This document shows, piece by piece, positions 1 to 13,339 of a stretch of 64,000 nt of DNA. The notes under the pieces were generated by a model, which searched no databases, had not been told where the DNA came from, and saw only the letters and a list, made by a program, of their open reading frames with translations. Position numbers and translations under genes: made by a program. This stretch comes from Steromphala cineraria. Its lineage: Eukaryota; Mollusca; Gastropoda; Trochida; Trochidae. Position 1 is the first letter of the stretch; each line of letters opens with the position of its first letter. The DNA is taken from contig OU744732.1 in assembly GCA_916613615.1 (NCBI GenBank), positions 26,546,673-26,610,672 on the forward strand, in the 5' to 3' direction.

Positions 1-292
1 CGTACATGCTTAATCTACTACTTTAATAGTGTCAAAAATCTCATTACGCAAACCAATCATGGATAGTCAGAGGACAAATTATAAAAGATTTACATAAAGC
101 CAAGTGGCCGCCACTTTTATGTGAACACCTTTAATTTTATGTAAAAAAAAGGAATTGCATGGCTGAAATTTACATTATATAATTGATTTATCACTCCTTC
201 ATTCAATTTAAATACACTGTCTTACACTCATAACGATGTATTTTCATTTTCCTGACATCACCTTATATAACACCTTGAAACGTGCTACTTCC
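1..292 (+). mobile_element. TTAA-type MITE family 1, partial copy at window edge
   Basis: Internal sequence matches the complete copy at 1176-1517: the block with GTGTCAAAAATCTCATTA, the ATTTTATGTGAACACC block and the TTCCTGACATCACC block occur in the same order. The right end keeps a degenerate terminal repeat (AAACGTGCTACTTCCA). The left terminus lies outside the window or is lost. Non-autonomous, no open frame of note. Confidence 0.75.
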
Positions 293-1175
293 AGGAATTT
301 TTTCTTTACAATCTGAAATTTGATAAATCTTCCTTTAAGTTACATTAATCACACAAGATACATAAGGTTCGAGACAGAAAATAAACTTAACGTTGCAGAG
401 AAAATCTTACTTTTAAATATCTACAACTCTATCATGTCACTGTTACATAAATATGCTGTCCAAGTTACTGTGCAAACATGTCACCATGACACACATCCTA
501 CTTGAGCCAAACATCACAAATAAATAGTTGTAAAATAACATCAGACCTCAAATGCAGTTCTTATCACCCTCTGCTCAAAAACGATAAACTGCATTAAGGA
601 TAGAATAACTCAAGTGGATTTAGATGTAGATCTAGAGTAGTGTATTTTTGAATATGATCTTTATTGACACAATTGGAGTGAGTCATTTGACATTTTCATA
701 CATCTCACGTAAGCAATTTGCTTTTTAATATTGGCACATTAGAAGTAAACAAACATTTCAATGAATGCATTATTGTTTTAATTATTAAATGAACTTAATT
801 ATTTTGCATAACATAAATATATATGGAAACATAAAGGATAAAAGATATCCTAATGTAATATTATGATGAAATTCTTCCCCTTCTTGTTTATGTGTATGAT
901 TGTCAATCTTTCAGTCTTCCTTGAACGTTGGACATATCTTAACTTGTATTTTTTCATAAGCATTAACACAACACAACATCATTAATTCCAGAAAGTTAAC
1001 CGAGATTTTGAGGTTAACATCTCAGTTGTTTTAGATCTAACAAATTCATGAACTTATGACTTTTATTATGAGATATTTTGAATATTTTTTATATTCTATC
1101 ATCCAATTTGTTGAATATTAAACTTTGCTAAAAAATTTAAAAGGGCGGATGATAGCCAAATGATAAGTGACTTAA

Positions 1176-1517
1176 AGGGGCAGTAGCACGTTTTTTGAAA
1201 AATTCATATTTTAAATTTTTCACTGATAATTGTACGTTTATGCTGATTGTGTCAAAAATCTTATTACACAAACCAATCATCAATAGTCAAAGCACAAATT
1301 ATAAGCATTTACATGAAATCCATTGGCAGCCATGTTTGTGTGAACACCTTTTAATCATTTTTGCATGAAAAATGAATCGTATGGGTAAACTTGAAATGAA
1401 ATATTTGATTTATTACGGCTTCATGTAGTTTAAATATTTTGTCTTTCAATTGGAACAATTTATTTTCATTTTCCTGAAATCACCTTATATTCCCCCTTAA
1501 AACGTGCTACTGCCACT
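1176..1517 (+). mobile_element. TTAA-type MITE family 1, complete copy
   Basis: Terminal inverted repeats begin AGGGGCAGTAGCACGTTTT at the left; the right end reads AAACGTGCTACTGCCACT. TTAA lies at both edges (1172-1175 and 1518-1521), a piggyBac-style target duplication. Length about 342 bp, non-coding. It is absent from the corresponding place in unit A2 (about 9545), so it inserted after the A1/A2 duplication or was lost there. Assignment to piggyBac rests only on the TTAA target. Confidence 0.85.
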
Positions 1518-2339
1518 TTAAGGTGTAACGGTCTTTCCTTTGAGGGAATTGATTAGGTAAATGACAGCTAGTTAGCCATTACTACAAATGCATAGACTTG
1601 TTTCATAAGGCTGTAACCAAAGTGATGCTGCATATTAGAATGTTAACCATTTACACTCTAACTCTATTTACAGAGGCCCCCTTAGTCTTCCTTATCTCTC
1701 AGTAATAATATATATTTAGAGAACTGAAGAAATGTCAAGTCAGTTATGTCTTTTATTCATACGAAGGCCCTTTTCCCACATCGAAAGAGATTTAAGATGA
1801 TAAAGCTTTTTATATCAGTTTAATGTTTTTCATGTTTTTGTTTAGACATAGAGACTACACTACTTATAAACATCTTAAATCACAAGATATCTCGACACTT
1901 TTACATAAGCAAACATTCCTAAATCCATATGAAAACAGGAACTCAGATAGATTTAGGCAAAGTTATCATTTATACAAATAAAATAACATAGATGTATGCC
2001 ATAGCCCTTTTAGGTATTAAAGCCAGATCCTCTGGGGTTTTACTTCAAGTGTTTATATAACATATCAAATTATGTGATACTACCTGTCATTTAAACTTAC
2101 TTATAGCAAAGATAGGCCAAAAGGCAAAAAAACTTGTTATTAAAATTTCACCTTTTTGAAAAACATGCACGTTGAACATTTTCAATCGTAACATGATCCG
2201 TTTGTGGCTTATCATGTGTGCTGTTTATTCCTTGTAGACTGTTGTGGCAAATGTAGGAAATTCATTCAATTGGTGTCATGTGATCTGTAAGCCTTTTTAT
2301 GATGATAGGGAAGGCAAAATTCAATGACATCGAAATCCA

Positions 2340-2625
2340 TAAAGGATAACCTATGAGTCGCTGTGTCTTACAGATGCGAATATAATTGACATAAGTTGTA
2401 ATAACAATTGTGCTGGATAGTATATTGTCTGCATTGTGCTTACTTAGGATAAACTACTGACGATAAACGGCGCTATGATATTTGCAAAGCCATAGTGCAT
2501 ATGCTAGTAGGTTTGGCTTATTGTTGAGTCTTAGAAAGCTTTGTCGTAAATGTTAACATTTATGCATTAAACATGAGCATATCGTTCTTATGTATCCTTT
2601 TCATGGTGCATATTATTCCAATTTT
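2340..2625. other. Conserved island, copy in unit A1
   Basis: About 290 bp that match 11036-11322 at roughly 95% by eye, whereas flanking A1/A2 sequence is only about 75-80% identical with many indels. The A2 copy holds an 88-codon minus-strand open frame; in this A1 copy that frame has at least two stops, so a conserved protein is not supported. A non-coding RNA, a regulatory element or recent gene conversion would fit. Confidence 0.5.
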
Positions 2626-3085
2626 CATCTTGATAACTATATTCTTTCTAAGAAAACTTCTGCTATTCATAACATAAGAGTTTTAAAATATTGCAGTTTT
2701 ATTGTATTTACTTGTGAATTAGAAATAAATGGATTTGCACGTGAAATGGTAAATTACATTTTAAATCAATAGATATATTATTTCCATGAATATATAAGGA
2801 ATTCTTTAAGAATCGTATTGACATTTAATTTAATGGTAATGAATTAGATAAGTAGTTTCCATATACAATGCAAAGATAAAGTACATATCAAAGGCGTCTA
2901 TTAGTAACAAATTAAGGTACGATCAATCTACCCTAATCCATCCAGTATACATTAAGATTTCAAAGGGAATATTGATATATTTTTTACAAGAATATAGCAT
3001 GGTTGATGTCAAACGAAAACAATTTTAGAAATGGTAATATGCCTAAGCACACCATGTGCACATTAAGTTATCAATAACATATTGC

Positions 3086-3150
3086 TTTGGCTAAGAACAG
3101 GAGGCTCGTGGGAATTAATGGATAGTTCATTTAATCAGGCAATCTGTATG
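3086..3150 (+). repeat. 100-bp cassette, degenerate copy 1
   Basis: Shares AGGAGGCTCGTGGG and TCAGGCAATCTGTAT with the better-preserved copies at 3809 and 14774. Only the second half of the cassette is clear. Sense orientation (the VLD-like reading) is plus. Confidence 0.45.
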
Positions 3151-3808
3151 CAGTAGAGATGTAAATATATTTGCAAAAAAACAACAACTTTAATTATGTT
3201 TGTGAATGCTAGCCAGTGTTCAATATCAGGGAATTAAAGTATAATAATGTCAGTAATAGCTTTAGATCACTGTTTCATAACTTCCTGCAATAAACTTCAA
3301 GGTAAGCTTGGCTATATTTACTGCGTTCAGACATAAATATCCCGATAGTTCGAATCAAATACAACTGAAATTGAAAGTGAGACTTAACTAATTGGAAGGG
3401 CTTTTTTCGATTTCGTTCTTGCAGTTTAATATAGCTTTCAAATATGTAAGACATTATATTCTTACTGTTTCAATGACATTCAAGATATTTTAGAAATTCT
3501 TTATCTAAAACTAACATACAATTAACTAGACATCTCCTGTCAAGCACCAACATTGTCAAATATTTATACAAAATTGAAATGTACCTTACTGTCCAAGGGG
3601 TTAGGTTAACATTTCCTGATTTATTAAAAATAACCCAAACATATCTTGCTGTTTGGAAAAGCAAAGTATTGATTCTAAACAACACAATTCCTTTTATCAT
3701 TTGTGTATGTTACTCCTTATCATGAAGTATGAACGTTATATATTTGAATTGGGGGATTGTAGGAATGCACTTTTCAGTACACATTATAGACTCAATTTGT
3801 AAAAAACA

Positions 3809-3900
3809 ATTGTTTGTACTTGATGCCAGTAGGAAGAATCACAGAATGAGGAGACTCTTGGGTCGTATAGTTTAGTTCACTTGATCACGCAATCTGTATT
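3809..3900 (+). repeat. 100-bp cassette, copy 2
   Basis: Contains TTTGTACTTGATGCC at the start and TGATCACGCAATCTGTAT at the end, the two hallmarks of the cassette. One frame reads F-V-L-D-A-S-R at the start, and later has two in-frame stops. The minus-strand copy at 14774-14871 reads open through the same frame. Confidence 0.6.
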
Positions 3901-4703
3901 AAATGGAGATGTTAATGACTGAAAAGGATCACTTTTTACTGTAGCTAATGTACAATTGTGTTCGTAAATGGTAGTTGGTGTTCCCTATCAGATAAAATGA
4001 TCATATAAAATTGTCATTAACATCCTTCGATTGCAGTTTCAATGCACCCTTCAGTAAATTTATGTTTTCATGTCTTGATAAGGAGGCTCAACTTACAATT
4101 GAGTTTATTACGGTTGTTTAGCACGTTACAGCGATACCAGGATTTAATCAGTACAAATATGCGTTGATTGTTTTCAGTTACATACATTGGAACTTTACAA
4201 GAATGAACTCAGAGTTGAAAAAGACTTTTTTTTAAAAATTGAACACAACAATGAAATTGAAACATATGGATATTTACTTCTGCCGTTCATAATCAAGTCA
4301 TAAATAGCCATGTTGTGAATATCTTTGAAGCCCAGTTCTTATCTGTTTCTTCTGCAAGGGAAGAATATAATATGATGAATCGAATAAATAACATTTTCGA
4401 TACCATTTAGGTAACATCAATGACAGGAAAAAAGAATTCAATTTTATTATACTCGATAGAAAAATCAATAATATTGATAAAATTGATATTCTATAATATT
4501 TCCCAACATGGATATACTAAGGAGAATGTTAGTTGTGAACGTTTCATGTCATATAATGTCATTAATAGTAGCAATTGTTTAAATCTCAGACATAAATGTG
4601 ATATGATTTATCGATATTAATAAAATAGTGAAATAAAAAGTAAAAATGAAACCTCTTCCTACTTGGTAGAATAAAAGTCCATGATACTAATGACACTATT
4701 GAA

Positions 4704-4797
4704 TCGTTTGTACTTGTCAGTTGGACAGAACTACTTTGATGTCTAAATAAGGATCCCCTTGGTATTCTATATCATTTAACCACATCATGCAATAACA
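4704..4797 (+). repeat. 100-bp cassette, copy 3
   Basis: Resembles the subtype seen in reverse at 28901 and 42762: TCGTTTGTACTTG, then GAACTACTTTGATG, GGATCCCCTTGGTATTCT and CACATCATGCAAT. Frame contains stops. It is the last plus-strand copy before the orientation switch. Confidence 0.5.
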
Positions 4798-4799
4798 TA

Positions 4800-7700
4800 C
4801 CACTCAGTTTAATATAATGATGTGTTTTGTCACGTCAAGATGATATTAAAGGTTACTGCAGCAATATCCATAAAGATTCGATTTTAAGTCAAATTGTGAA
4901 TTTCCTGAAAAATGTTAGCAGGGACAGTTCTATCGTGGTATTTTTTGTGGAAACATAATTCGAAGGGACATTCCAGTTTATGCATTAACTGATTTATAAA
5001 TCACGATTATAACTCAACCAATTTGAAACATGTTACTAGGGGTAATATTTCCGTTTATTTATATTTGACAAATTGATAAAAAAAGCACACACTTGGTAAA
5101 ACAACGACAACAATAATATATGAAGCCTTTTAATCTGTGCCATGAGTGTGGAAACCTTGCTTTGGCACTGCAAGACATTTTTGTTAGTCTTTTCATTTAT
5201 CATTGTAAATGTGTTGACATTAAATATGGTTTATTTTCAATAAAAGTAAGTCAAATGATTTAATATGCTTGAAAACAGTATAAGGATGAAATATGTAGAA
5301 CAAGTAGTAAAAACAAGAAATTAACTCACATATCAGACGTCACATTGGATCACAACTACATTACTAACTTGATAAGGCCATCTAGTGTAACCAGGGTTCC
5401 TTATATTACATTACCTTCATAAACTATGGTTATTTATCATATCATATCAAGGGTTAAATACCCCCAGATGTAGAAATAAGGTGCCGAGACAAACAGATAT
5501 AATCGAATTAAATGGTGTGATATTAAGAACAACAAATCCAAACATCATGATTGTTTTAATTATAAAAAGGAAAGAATTAAGTTAATCAATCTTTCATTCA
5601 ATATATACGCAAAGGCTTCAGACCTATAGGACATTATGATATATTATACAGTTTAATGAACACATTAGAATATGTTGAAGATAAAATGATAGAATATTCT
5701 AGTATTTTAGATATGAGATCAGATGGAACATAACGTAGATAACAACCTATGTTGGATGCTTCTAACACCTGTACCATATCTGTTACAGGATATTATACAT
5801 AAGATTGTGTTTTACTGAAACCCTGATTGTACTTCGTGAGTAAATCACAAGTGAAAACATAAAATTTATATAAAATAACCAGGTGTAGAGCGTATTCAAT
5901 CAATCAAATGTCATTGTACATGAAGGTTCTCCCACAGGCTTAGCTTATTCATGTTCATCTTATCATGATTCAAACAGGAAGTTTCTATAAGGCATACAAA
6001 CGGACAACATCAAATCAAATGGTATTTTCTAAAAGGAATAAACAAATAAAACATGAATTCATGATGTCCCTGACATGCAAAGTTTAAAATTAGGCCATAC
6101 CATACTAAGATAGATAGAGGTTGTCAAACTTGTATGTTTTCTGATGTTTTGGAATAAAGTAAGAATTTTAACGTGACATCCTTCGCCTAAGGATCTACAT
6201 TAGACACTACATCAGAAAGGACAACTATTTGAAGAAAAAAGACCTGCATACATGATAAAGGTAAAATATAAGTGTGGTCTCACTGGAAACATTCCTAAAA
6301 TCAATTTGGTGTATCAGGTGTCACTACGAAGAAGGGAAATTTTTCCTGCGGAAACTAGGAATAATGAATAAAATAGTGATGAAGCAACCTTTTGTAAGCA
6401 GCTGTACAATATTCAAAGAATGATAAATGTCTGAGAAGAAGAAATATGCAGATGTTCATTACACACCATTGTTGAGAGATTGTTAACAGGATCAGTGCAG
6501 AAAATGAGGCAAGTTTAACCTTTCTTTGTTTAAAGAAGCGTTTGAAGACAATTTCACCATAAGAGTCAAAACCATGTCAAACGAAACTCAGGTTCCTTTA
6601 AGAGAGTTGTGCCTCTCGGCACGTATTCTGTGTACAGAATTGACAAATCGTGTTTGCAGCAATCATTGACAGGAAGGTTCCTAATGTTCAATGGGCGTGA
6701 TAAGGAGTTGTTATCTACTGAGTGAACACTGGTGAATATCTATGCAATGAAGGAAACAATTCACACCAGCTCTCACCAAACATACTTTCGGAGGTATTGT
6801 GCAGAAATTTCACGACTTATACCTATAGTACTACTGTTTGTATTGTTACGATATTTTGAGGAAAGATGTGTCAGGAAAAAGTCAAGCTTTTTGATTAAGG
6901 CATGATACCAATGTGTCAATGGTCTAAAGCTCTTAAACGTTGGTTAATTTCAAATCTCATTAAAATGATAATGAGATTGTTTTTTCTCAATTTGACTATA
7001 ATGGTTTATCGCTCCTAACCAAAGGATACGTGATGATCATCCAGTCTATAGATTTAATGATTGATAAAACAGCACGACAGCACACTGACTCACATTTGTA
7101 CGTGTTCAGAAGTGATTATTCTTCCATTGGTTCCATTTGTTAGCTTCATTGAACTACCCACGCAAAATATAAAATCTGCAACTCTACATATCACGTTATA
7201 TTTTCAAACTCCTCTTCATTCTATTATATTGTTTGTGATCAGTGTTCCTGCATTGTATTTTTCTTGCCCAGCGACTAAATTACATGGCATGTATTTACAT
7301 TCATGAATATCTTTCTTCCCTATATTTTCGTATAAATGGAAACGCACACGTCAATTAAACGTTTAAATGATAAACTTATTTAGCAGGATAAGTAACTGGC
7401 GGACCATGAAAGACCATAGAAAAGTGATTTTGGATAACATCAAAGTAAATTCAATATTGTATTAATTCCTTTGTGTACCATTGCATCTGAATATCGAATT
7501 TCTATGTCCTTTTCATGTGTACAATTTAAATAAACATGTTTTTAATTTTGGTTATGTTAACATTTAACTCAATATCTGATAAGGAGTCGCCTCTGACAAA
7601 ACAAAGGCTGATATTTCAAAAACAATGATTGTCTATCTTTAATTTAACAAGCGTTTCAAAGTAAGTTCTTTGATGTCAAATAAAAGATTTGGTTCAAAAG

Positions 7701-8165
7701 AGATTATTTTGTGTCCAATTAAACTGATATAACTGCGGGATATCACAATATGATCCAATATGAAACGTGTAATCTTTAGGGTTGAATGACCACTTCATTG
7801 AAGTTGATTGTGTAAAGAACAAATCATAACGGACAGTTTTATTAGATCCTTTGTTCAAAGCTCTTAATAATATTGCTTCAAAAGATGAAATCTTGGCTGA
7901 TGGAAATCACATATTTAATTTGTTTGGTATCTGTGGATGAAATAGTTAATATGTGTCCATGTTAGAACAAATAATAATTCAACATTTTTCAACAATTCAA
8001 CAATATTAATCAGATCAAGTGGTGAATTCAAAGACTCGCTGAAAAGAATACCACTTAAGTGCATGGTATAGATACAGACTTGCCTGATACCCTTTACTGT
8101 GTGCAAATGGAATAACACACTTTGACAAAGTCGGTGCGTTCTATGTCAACATTTCATTCTTGGGA
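4800..8165. other. No gene recognised
   Basis: AT-rich sequence with no domain, RNA gene or complete transposon that I can identify. The longest open frames are about 60-81 codons (for example 7061-7306, plus) and have no recognisable motif. This stretch separates units A1 and A2 and probably holds diverged remnants of the same tandem repeat. Confidence 0.5.
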
Positions 8166-10109
8166 AATCATTTTCTCAACAATTGAAATTTGATGAAATC
8201 TTTCTACAAGCTACATTACACCCGAAATAATTAAGACAGAATTTGCTTGAGTCAAACATCACAAAAGAAATAGTTGTAAAATAAATAAAACCTTAAATGT
8301 CAAACGTTTCATACCACTATCTGCTAAAAAGGATTAACTGCACTGAGCAAAGTATCACAACGATGGACTTGAAAAATGAGAATGTGTATTTTCGAATAAA
8401 ACTTCTTTTTTAACAATACTTAACATTACAGAACAAAAATTTATTTCACAAAAGTGACATAAAGAACACTTTGAATGCATTGTACATTGTACAATATCAG
8501 TTACATGTTTAAAGATTATTTATATAAATACACAAAACACTAATCAAATATATAGAAGGATATTTTAGTGGGGTTTGTTTGGATTTAGCACAATCGAAGT
8601 GGGACGATGCTTTTGTACATGAGAGACATTTAACATTTATATACATCTCAAGTTTGCAACTTGCATTTTCATACATGAAAAATGACTAGAAGATGACTTC
8701 AAATTGATGAACGCATTTCATTTGTCATTATTAACTGAACATTATGTATTTGGATATCGTTATTATGGTATCATCAATTTTGGTTCATGTTTTAGACAGC
8801 TAATAACTCTTTTAGTAGAACATAAAAATATCAAAGAAACCATACTGTTATATTATGGCGACATGCTTCCACTTCTTGTTTATGTATATGATTATCAATC
8901 TTTCAGTCATTCTTGAAAGTTTTCAAAGCAACAAAGTGAACATCATAATAAAGTTGTATTTTTCCATGAGCACACCGTCATAAATTCTAGAAAATAAAAC
9001 GAGATGTTTATGAAAACATGTCTTATCATCTTAGCTTGTATATTCATAAGAAGGCACATGATGAATTTGTGTTAACATAACTTTTAATCATAAAAGAAGA
9101 AAAGAAAAAATTAATCCATCGAATTGAGTTTTGGAGTTGATTTTAATCACATAGTCACTTGGTTAACAGTTTTTTTTACATGTATCTTACCAATCCCTTT
9201 TACTTAATATATCAAAATTGTAGAATAAATAATGATTCTGCATCATTTGTCTCTTGGTCAAAAAAGGGGCAGAGAATATATTTAATTCAGGAGGACTTTT
9301 CTTTTCTTACATTATTAGTATTACATTGTTATTTCAATCTTAGTTTTAAATATGATATTGTGGTTCACATTTTATTTGTTCTAGATTTAACAATTTCATT
9401 AACTGAGAACTTTTATTATGAATTATTTGTGAAAATTGTCATATTCTATCATCCAACTAGTTGAATCTTTTTACTTTGTTAATGATTTAAGATAATGCAG
9501 CAGTTTTGTTTTCTGGTATTGCTAAATAGGGGCGAATGATAGCCAATAGATAAGTGACTTTAAGTTGAAATAGTCTTTCCTGTGAGAGATTTGACAGTTA
9601 AATTAAAGATTGTTATCAATAACTACAGGGACATAGACCTGTTTAATAAGGCTGTAGACAAATTGATGCCGTCATTAGAATATGTAGTATTTACGTTCTA
9701 ACTCCACTTACAGAGGCCCCCTTAGTCTTCCTTCTTTCTATGTTAATGAATATATTTAGAGAACTAAAAAAAGTATCAAATCAGTTAAGAATGTGTTTTA
9801 TATGCATGGTAGCCATTTATCCACATCTAAAGAGATATTAGATAGTGGAAGCATTTTTTTAAATCAGTTTATCGTTTATAATGTTTCAGTTTGGACATAG
9901 GTACTGCAATTCTTTTAAACATCTGAAGATATCACCGACACTTTTACATAAGCAAACATTTGATCAAATATAATTTCACATAGATTAAGGCAAAGTTATC
10001 ATTTATTTAACATAACCTGTCATTTTAGATTGGTTATAGCTAATATAGGTCAGAAGAGCGATAAACAAAATTTAAACTTGTGACTAAAATTTCACCTAAT
10101 GAAATAAAC

Positions 10110-10885
10110 TCACACACGTTTTTTCAGAAGATATGGGACGAGCATACAAATATGATGTGTTCATTTGAACAACAAAACAAATGCAATAATAACGAAGGGG
10201 GTCATCAAATGTTTTTCGACATAAAAACGTAATTCTTTAAATATATTCAAAAAACATTAAAAATGACGTCACGCCAGTTTTGATAATTTGCATTGAAGTT
10301 CAACTTTGACGTCCTACCATTTTTGTATTAACAACAGCACTACCAAACAAAGCGAAAAATAAACTTGATTATATATAAGGATCAGTTGATTATATATAAA
10401 TATTATATTATACTATTATTATCAAATTTTATGTATAAATGTTATACAATGACAAACAACATACCAAATTTACCGTGAATATAAGTTAATATAAGATGAC
10501 ATGTTACGTTACATTTAAAAGATTTGCCTCAGTGTACAGTTAAGCCATTATTTCAGTACATGTAATGAGTATACTTTGGGATAAATTGATAACAATACAA
10601 TGTTTTCGAAAATTGTTACCGTAAGTGAGTTTGTCGCTTTAATGTTGCTGTTTCGTGAATTTTCGATATGTAAAGCTATTTCTCAATGCTAGGTTATGTG
10701 TACGTTTCGCTGCTTTTTGTAGCGTTTCGATTTTTCTAGGTAGGCCTGTTTAACATTACTACAAATATCAGATATTCAGACTGGTACTGAATAGATTACA
10801 AAATTCTCACAAAGCTGTATATTATCATCAGAAGAAATCTCAGCATTCTTTATGTGTGACAGGTGCTGAATATCCAAGGAAACAA
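10110..10885. other. Insertion-like block inside unit A2
   Basis: Unit A1 runs directly from the TAAAATTTCACCT block to the GTAGACTGTTGTGGCAAATG block (about 2140 to 2240). A2 has about 780 extra bases between the same landmarks (10085 and 10935). The block contains two near-identical GATTATATATAA words (10367 and 10388) and TGACGTCA-like words, but I see no terminal repeats, so its nature is open. Deletion from A1 is equally possible. Confidence 0.4.
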
Positions 10886-11035
10886 AACATCATCAGTTTG
10901 CGCCTTATCGAGTTTGTTATTTATACCTTGTAGACCGTTGTGGCAAATGTAGGAAAAAATTGGTGTCATGTGATCTATAAGCCCTTATTTGATGATAGAG
11001 TAGACACAATTCCTATCAGTGATATCGAAATCATA

Positions 11036-11322
11036 AAGGATAACCTATGAGTCGTTGTGTCTAACAGATGCGAATATAATTGACATAAGTTGTAATAACA
11101 ATTGTGCTGGCTAGTATATTGTCTGCATTGTGCTTACTTAGGATAAGTTGCTGACGATAAACGGCGCTATGATATTTGCAAAGCCATAGTGCATATGCTA
11201 GAAGGTTTGGGTTATTGTTGAGTCTTAGAAAGATTTGTCGTAAATGTTTACCTTTATGCATTAAACATGAGTATACGTTCTTTTGTATCCTTTTCATGGT
11301 GCATATTATTCCAATTTTCATC
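11036..11322. other. Conserved island, copy in unit A2
   Basis: Partner of 2340-2625. An 88-codon minus-strand frame (11061-11327) spans it, but the A1 copy breaks that frame, so I treat the coding potential as coincidental. The best-conserved part covers the TGCGAATATAATTGACATAA word through the GCATTAAACATGAG word. Confidence 0.5.
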
Positions 11323-12769
11323 TGCATAACTTTGTTCTTTCTAAGACAATTGCTTACATGGGAGTTTTATAATTGTGAATAGCCTACTGCAATTTTACAT
11401 GTGAATTAGAAAAAATGCATTTGCATGTGAAATGTTAAGCGATATTTTAGATCAATAGATGTAGTATTTCCATGAATTATCTAAGGAATTCTTCATAAAA
11501 AATGATTGACATTTATTTGTTTGTTAGTGAATTAAATAAGTAGCTTCATATTCAATACACATATAAGTACATAACTATTAAAGACACATCAAGTTATTAA
11601 GTTCTGCTAAAGTCGCTTTCTGCAATTTCTACATATATATATAATGCATCGGAACATGTTGACTGAAAATAATGCCATATCAATAATCCTAAATGAAAAA
11701 AATAAATCTCAACATGCACATCTAAACAATAAATGTAGATCAAGTGAACATCACATGCTTGCAACTAATGGTATATGTAACTTCACTGTGCTTCTGCAGG
11801 TTTTTCTGCTCAAAGATGTAGATTGATTTCTTCTATAGCATGAATATACATTGGGTTAAGTAGATAATCACTCCGAAGCACGCACACGTGTCATCAAAAC
11901 CTGACTGTATGTACCTATCTATAATTATTGTGTCAACATAAAACGGAAAACTGCAAAGCACCGACATTGTCAAATATTTATACAATACTGAAATGTACCT
12001 ACATAGTACTGTCCAAAGGGTCAGGTTTACATTTCCTACTTTGATTAAAAATAACCAATTACATAACTGCTCGAAAAAGTATTAAATTTGATTATCACAG
12101 TTTGTTTCATGATTAGTATGTTACTCCTTAACATGAAATATGAACGTTATTATAATTTTCATATGTGAAATGAAGGGTTAATGGAGTGCATTTTTCAGTA
12201 CAAATTTTCGACTCAAATATTTAACAGAGATGAAAATCAATTTTATCAAAAGAATCTATAATATGTCGATTCTATTAATTAAAAATGATCAACAGTAAAA
12301 ATGGTATTATCAGAGAAATTAGTTCTAGAAAGAATAAATTCATGTAAAAAATCAGGCTCTAAAATAAAAACTTGAATATTTCAGTTAGAGTTGTATCGTA
12401 CATAGTAAAAACAAAGGCAGCAATCAAAGAAAAAACTATAAAACTGTCACTGTATGTGTGTTCTATGAAGATAGAGATCAACTGCAATATAGCAGTCATC
12501 CTGCTAGAAAGATATAGGAGAATATGCCGATATCCCGCATTTCTGTTAAAGTGATTGGACAAAAATACTCCTTAGATTAAAGATATATACTCATGGAAAC
12601 ACAACCAGAAAGTGGTTACGATCTCCTTGTTTTTGACACAAAATGTTTGTAACAGGCCTCTTATTGTCGATTTTGTCAGTAATTATGAATGATTACATAA
12701 CTTTAATCGTCCAGTTTTATGATTTTATAATTGACAATGTAATCACATTTTCAAAATATTAAAACTTAT

Positions 12770-12960
12770 AATTATACCTCGACCAACGATTATGACTGTT
12801 TGTCTGTCCGTCCGTCCGTCCATCGTCCGAGGACATTTTTTGTCCCACCTTTAAGTGAAAAGATATTCATCCGATTGTAATCAAATTTTGCACGTGTGTT
12901 CTACTCTACTAGGAGGGTCGCAGTGCTAAATTACAATTATTTATTTTATTTTTTACCAAT
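12770..12960 (-). repeat. Dispersed repeat fragment with TCCG microsatellite
   Basis: Starts with ATTATACCTCGACCAACG, followed by repeated GTCCGTCCGTCCGTCC, and then ATCCGATTGTAATCAAATT. This resembles in reverse the right half of the element at 40868-41519, which carries GGACGGACGGACGG next to a TTTGATCCAAAT word. Probably the end of a related Tc1/mariner-type non-autonomous element; the far end was not found. Confidence 0.4.
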
Positions 12961-13339
12961 TACAGTAGATGTTAAGTATAGTCACAGAGCAAGTAATTTA
13001 CATTACAATATAAGAAGCAACATTATGGCACCATAAAGAAATTTTAAATGTAAAGCCAGTTGAAAATGTTAGATTTCAGAAGCAAGTGGTCATGTAAGCT
13101 AAATTCTAGGGAACATTGGAGAGCCAAGTTACTACTGATCACGCACAAATATCGTTATAATTATGGTTGTAGGTCAGTGTATCATTACAACTATGATTGG
13201 TGTCGGCATGATGTCTTGCTACGTATATTTTATGCAATATCTTTATATTACACAGTAAACGACCATCACAGTAGACATGTCTAAGTATAAGAATCATTTA
13301 TAGTTATATGCATGCAATGTTTATCTTGTTATGAAATGA

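Larger units (their letters stand above)
300..3780. repeat. Tandem unit A1
   Basis: This stretch is colinear with 8170-12215 at an offset of about 8 kb. Shared landmarks include the block after the first MITE (500-640 with 8245-8350), the AGAGGCCCCCTTAGTCTTCC block (1673 and 9713), an almost unchanged island (2340-2625 with 11036-11322) and a block near 3540-3780 matching 11957-12200. Identity is uneven, from roughly 75% to 95% by eye. No exon or protein domain was recognised; open frames are at most about 60-76 codons. Confidence 0.7.
8170..12215. repeat. Tandem unit A2
   Basis: Diverged second copy of 300-3780. Relative to A1 it lacks the MITE found at 1176-1517 and carries an extra block of about 780 bp near 10110-10885. 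A 101-codon open frame at 9159-9464 is rich in hydrophobic and aromatic residues, as expected by chance in such AT-rich DNA; A1 does not preserve it. Confidence 0.7.

Noticed and set aside
9159..9464. A 101-codon plus-strand frame
   Set aside because: Strongly hydrophobic, AT-driven composition and not preserved in unit A1.
12359..12562. Overlapping 60- and 67-codon frames on opposite strands
   Set aside because: Typical chance frames in AT-rich DNA; no motif or duplicate.
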